From Thermoplasmata archaeon (GTDB taxonomy: Archaea > Thermoplasmatota > Thermoplasmata > Lutacidiplasmatales > UBA184), in the NCBI GenBank assembly GCA_021823345.1, contig JAKAOF010000002.1:1-32762 (forward strand): a DNA stretch of 32,762 bases, written 5' to 3'. The first letter of the stretch is position 1. Every line of letters begins with the position of its first letter. The notes under the pieces were generated by a model. That model was not told where the DNA came from and ran no database searches. It saw nothing but the letters and a program-made list of their open reading frames with translations. A program made the position numbers and the translations under genes. Below, in pieces: positions 30,390-32,762 of the stretch.

Positions 30390-32762
30390 TTACCTCGGTG
30401 GGGGGGGAGGAATCGGGCCGCCCGGCGGTGATCCCGGTGGAGGGTACTGGGGAGGAGACCCTGAGGGAGGGGGGCTCTGCCAGTTCGGGTACTGGGTGGG
30501 GGGAGGCGGCTGGACCCAGGGCTGTGCGGATGGAGGAGGGGCGGACTCGCGTCCGCGGTTACGACCATGCCGTACCGCGACCGCGGCCACCACCACGACC
30601 ACTCCGACGATCACGGCGATGAGCAACCAGTCGATCAGTCCGAGCCCCAAGATGGTCTGATTCCCGTTGTTGGAGTTCCCGCTGTTGATGGATTCTACGT
30701 TCAGCGACACCTTGGTCGAGTTGGCCGTATACGATGAGGAGTCGGTGACCGTCACCGCGATCGAGAACTGGCCGGTCTGAGTCGGGCTGCACGTGAACTG
30801 GGCCAAGTCCTGGGAGGAGCACCCCAGGGGAAGACCCGAGTAGGCGAACGTATAGGGCTGTACCCCGCCACTGACCGTCGTGGTGAAGGTGACCGGGCTG
30901 TTCACGCTCACCGTGTTCACGGAAATGGCCAACGTGGGAGTGGTCATCGAGCTCTTGAAGGGGTTCACGATGAGGCCGGTCGACGCCGCGTAGCTCGCCG
31001 AGTTGGCATCCGTCACGGTGACGTACACGGAGAAGCTCCCCGAGATGGTCGGCTTGCACGAGAACGTGGGCGTCGAGGACGAGCACCCGGGGGGCAGGCC
31101 AGAGAAGGAGAACGAGTAGGGAGCTTTTCCACCGCTCACCGCCGTGGTGAACGTAGTCGAGCTGCCCAGGGTGATCACACTGGGATTGGCGACGAACGAG
31201 GAGATCGTCGGCCCTCCCGAGGCTTGAGCCTGGACCATCAAGGTGGCGTTGCCCCAAACCTGTGCGCCTTTGGCATCCTTTACGTTGAGCGAGACCGTAT
31301 ACGTGCCCGCCGAGAGAGGAGCGCAGGCAAAGGTGCTGACATTCCCGGAGGAACAGCCGGGTGGGATACCCAGGTAGGAGTACGTGTAGGCGGGGTACCC
31401 CCCCGAAACCGAGGCCGTGAACGTGGCGGTGGCCCCGGTAGCCACCGTAGAGGGGGTCACGGTGAATGCGGAAAGGGCCAGCGGGCTTGAGCCCACCGGA
31501 TTGACCACAAGGCTGAGCGATCCCGATGCGGTGTTCGAGCTCGCATCCGTCACACCGAGGCTTACGGTGAACGTTCCCGAGACCGTGGGTACGCAGGTAA
31601 AGGCGTAGGTGTTGCCCCCCGAGCAACCGGTGGGAAGACCGCTGTAGGAGTACGAGTAGGGAGCCGTGCCGCCCGTCACATTGTCCGTGATCTGGGTAGC
31701 GGCACCCTGGGTAACCGGGTTGGGAGAGGCCGTGAACGAGTTGACGGTCAACTTCCCGACCACCTTCGGGTTCACCACGACGCTGAGGGTCCTGGTCGAA
31801 GAGGTGTGAGAAGCATCCGTCACGGTCACCGTGGTATTCCAAGTGCCCGAGGCCGTCGGAGTACAGGTGAGGGTCGACGAGTTCACCGAGGCGCAACCGG
31901 GCGGGAGCACTGCGTAGGCGTACGTATAAGGACTGACGCCTCCGCTGGCGGTCACCGAGAAGACCATCGACGTTCCGACGGTCCCGGGACTGGGCAGGAC
32001 GGTGAAGGCCGTCACGGTCACATTTCCGCCCGATGACGGAGCAGACGTGACCACAACCGTTACCGTGTTCGAGGCGGCGGTATTGGCGGCCTGCGTGACC
32101 GTCACCTTGGCCGAGTACACCCCGGCTTTCGTGTACGTGTGGGTGGCATAGTACGTGGTCGTCGTGGAGGAGGTGCCGTCACCGAAAGACCAGTTGTACG
32201 AATACCCGGTGAGCGGAGCGGAGCCTCCTGCGGCATCGGCGCCGAACGAGACGGCAAGGTTCGCCTGCCCGTAGGTCACGTTGGAGCTCATCACCACGGT
32301 CAATGGAGCGTAGGGCGAGGGATTGCCGTTTTCCTTGGCAAGCAACTGGGCCATCTGGCTCACATTGAAGCTCCCCAGCCCGGTCACTGGACTCCAGCCG
32401 GGCTGTTCGGTGTACCCACTACCGGAAACCATGTTGTTCCCGATCAGGATATCGAAGAAGCCGGTGTGATAGCTCGTGCCCTTCCCAATGGCATACATTG
32501 CATAGTTCGCCATCCCATTCCCCTTGGTCGCGGTGCCGTTGAACTGGTACATGACGTCCAGCATGCCTGCCGACGAGGGACTGGCGAGCGAAGTGCCCGC
32601 ACTGAGCGTCCAAGCCCCATTGTAGACGAGCTCCACCCATGTGCCACCGACCGCGGCGATGTCCGGGACGCCCCGGCACGTCGTGGACGTGCACCCGGAT
32701 GGGTCCTGTGTCCCGAATCCCTGCATACCCTGTTGGTACGTCGGGGCCGGGTAGGCCGTGGT
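30390..32762 (-). CDS. Membrane-anchored S53 (sedolisin-type) serine protease with PKD and Ig-like modules, N-terminal part beyond right edge
   Basis: The reading frame is open to the window end; 790 residues are visible. The first 130 are the C-terminal part of an S53 peptidase: YPAPTYQQG, CRGVPDIAAVGG, the catalytic-serine segment AGTSLASPSSAG, and FFDILIGNN ... GWSPVTGLGSFN. The catalytic Glu and Asp lie outside the window. A PKD domain follows (YSYNWSFGDGTS ... HTYTKAGVYSAKVTV, about 165-240). Five Ig-like modules with the GLPxGC ... FxCxPTxxG pattern come next, then a TM (WLLIAVIVGVVVVVAAVAV). The roughly 60-residue proline-rich cytoplasmic tail includes QPWVQPPPPTQYP and ends in PIPPPPPR. 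S53 enzymes are acid peptidases; secretion here suggests extracellular protein degradation. Its modules match those of the protein at 8639-11734. Confidence 0.9.
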   Translation of the reverse strand, partial: TTAYPAPTYQQGMQGFGTQDPSGCTSTTCRGVPDIAAVGGTWVELVYNGAWTLSAGTSLASPSSAGMLDVMYQFNGTATKGNGMANYAMYAIGKGTSYHTGFFDILIGNNMVSGSGYTEQPGWSPVTGLGSFNVSQMAQLLAKENGNPSPYAPLTVVMSSNVTYGQANLAVSFGADAAGGSAPLTGYSYNWSFGDGTSSTTTTYYATHTYTKAGVYSAKVTVTQAANTAASNTVTVVVTSAPSSGGNVTVTAFTVLPSPGTVGTSMVFSVTASGGVSPYTYAYAVLPPGCASVNSSTLTCTPTASGTWNTTVTVTDASHTSSTRTLSVVVNPKVVGKLTVNSFTASPNPVTQGAATQITDNVTGGTAPYSYSYSGLPTGCSGGNTYAFTCVPTVSGTFTVSLGVTDASSNTASGSLSLVVNPVGSSPLALSAFTVTPSTVATGATATFTASVSGGYPAYTYSYLGIPPGCSSGNVSTFACAPLSAGTYTVSLNVKDAKGAQVWGNATLMVQAQASGGPTISSFVANPSVITLGSSTTFTTAVSGGKAPYSFSFSGLPPGCSSSTPTFSCKPTISGSFSVYVTVTDANSASYAASTGLIVNPFKSSMTTPTLAISVNTVSVNSPVTFTTTVSGGVQPYTFAYSGLPLGCSSQDLAQFTCSPTQTGQFSIAVTVTDSSSYTANSTKVSLNVESINSGNSNNGNQTILGLGLIDWLLIAVIVGVVVVVAAVAVRHGRNRGRESAPPPSAQPWVQPPPPTQYPNWQSPPPSGSPPQYPPPGSPPGGPIPPPPPR

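Noticed and set aside
29349-30431. 360-residue plus-strand ORF opposite aconitase
   Set aside because: It lies antisense to a full, well-conserved aconitase and has no recognisable domain.
30559-31896. 445-residue minus-strand ORF in the S53 gene
   Set aside because: An alternative frame of the repeated modules; His/Gly/Arg-rich, no signal or motif.

Overview
The window comes from an archaeon, most likely an uncultured, high-GC member of the Thermoplasmatota. The left edge carries the 5' part of an archaeal 16S rRNA gene on the minus strand. The protein genes include archaeal/eukaryotic-type factors (S19e, L39e, L31e, S17e, eIF6, RpoK, PDCD5-like protein, KEOPS Pcc1). Many start codons lie about 25-30 nt from a TATA box with little or no leader, which is archaeal leaderless transcription. 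The lineage assignment is inference from gene content (DUF998 membrane proteins, GH15 family, small transaldolase, modular surface proteins); it was not tested by alignment.

Layout, left to right. (1) 1-832: 16S rRNA 5' part, leader with a hairpin, and putative promoter, all minus strand. (2) 1016-3757, minus: a PaaG-like enoyl-CoA hydratase/isomerase and a GH15 glucoamylase/trehalase. (3) 3848-6740, minus: two overlapping DUF998-type multi-spanning membrane proteins, the second with a PH-like segment and an outer C-terminal domain. (4) 6906-11734: two convergent surface proteins, a Kelch propeller (plus) and a protein with repeated Ig-like modules (minus). (5) 11953-14927: Pcc1 overlapping a convergent double zinc-ribbon protein, then endonuclease IV and a winged-helix/coiled-coil protein. 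(6) 14928-17583, plus: a structured intergenic segment, small transaldolase, then DUF357 - translin - methylthioadenosine phosphorylase in overlapping frames. (7) 17623-18268, minus: RpoK behind a small basic, possibly ribbon-helix-helix protein; upstream is a 334-nt AT-richer region with an inverted repeat and a possible 31-residue Cys-containing ORF. (8) 18603-21346: a short SerK-like ParB-fold protein (minus) divergent from the S19e - PDCD5 - L39e - L31e - eIF6 operon (plus), with S17e convergent at its end. (9) 21420-25109: a very large, sequon-rich, membrane-anchored surface protein (S-layer candidate), followed by a strong hairpin plus T-tract. (10) 25184-30344: M20 peptidase (minus), a small membrane protein coupled to a nitrilase-family amidohydrolase (plus), and aconitase (minus). 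(11) 30390-32762: the C-terminal part of a membrane-anchored S53 (sedolisin) protease with PKD and Ig-like modules, running off the right edge.

Two themes connect the genes. One is core information processing (rRNA, ribosomal proteins, RpoK, eIF6, Pcc1, translin). The other is an elaborate cell surface: four large secreted, single-anchor proteins share two kinds of Cys-containing modules, and two of them share a proline-rich cytoplasmic tail. No insertion sequence, CRISPR array, tRNA gene or prophage was seen. Codon use looks uniformly GC-rich apart from the region around 18269-18602. I found no clearly novel defence or mobile system. The best leads are the surface-module families, the structured region at 14940-15050, the convergent Pcc1/zinc-ribbon overlap, the short SerK-like protein, and the region upstream of rpoK.
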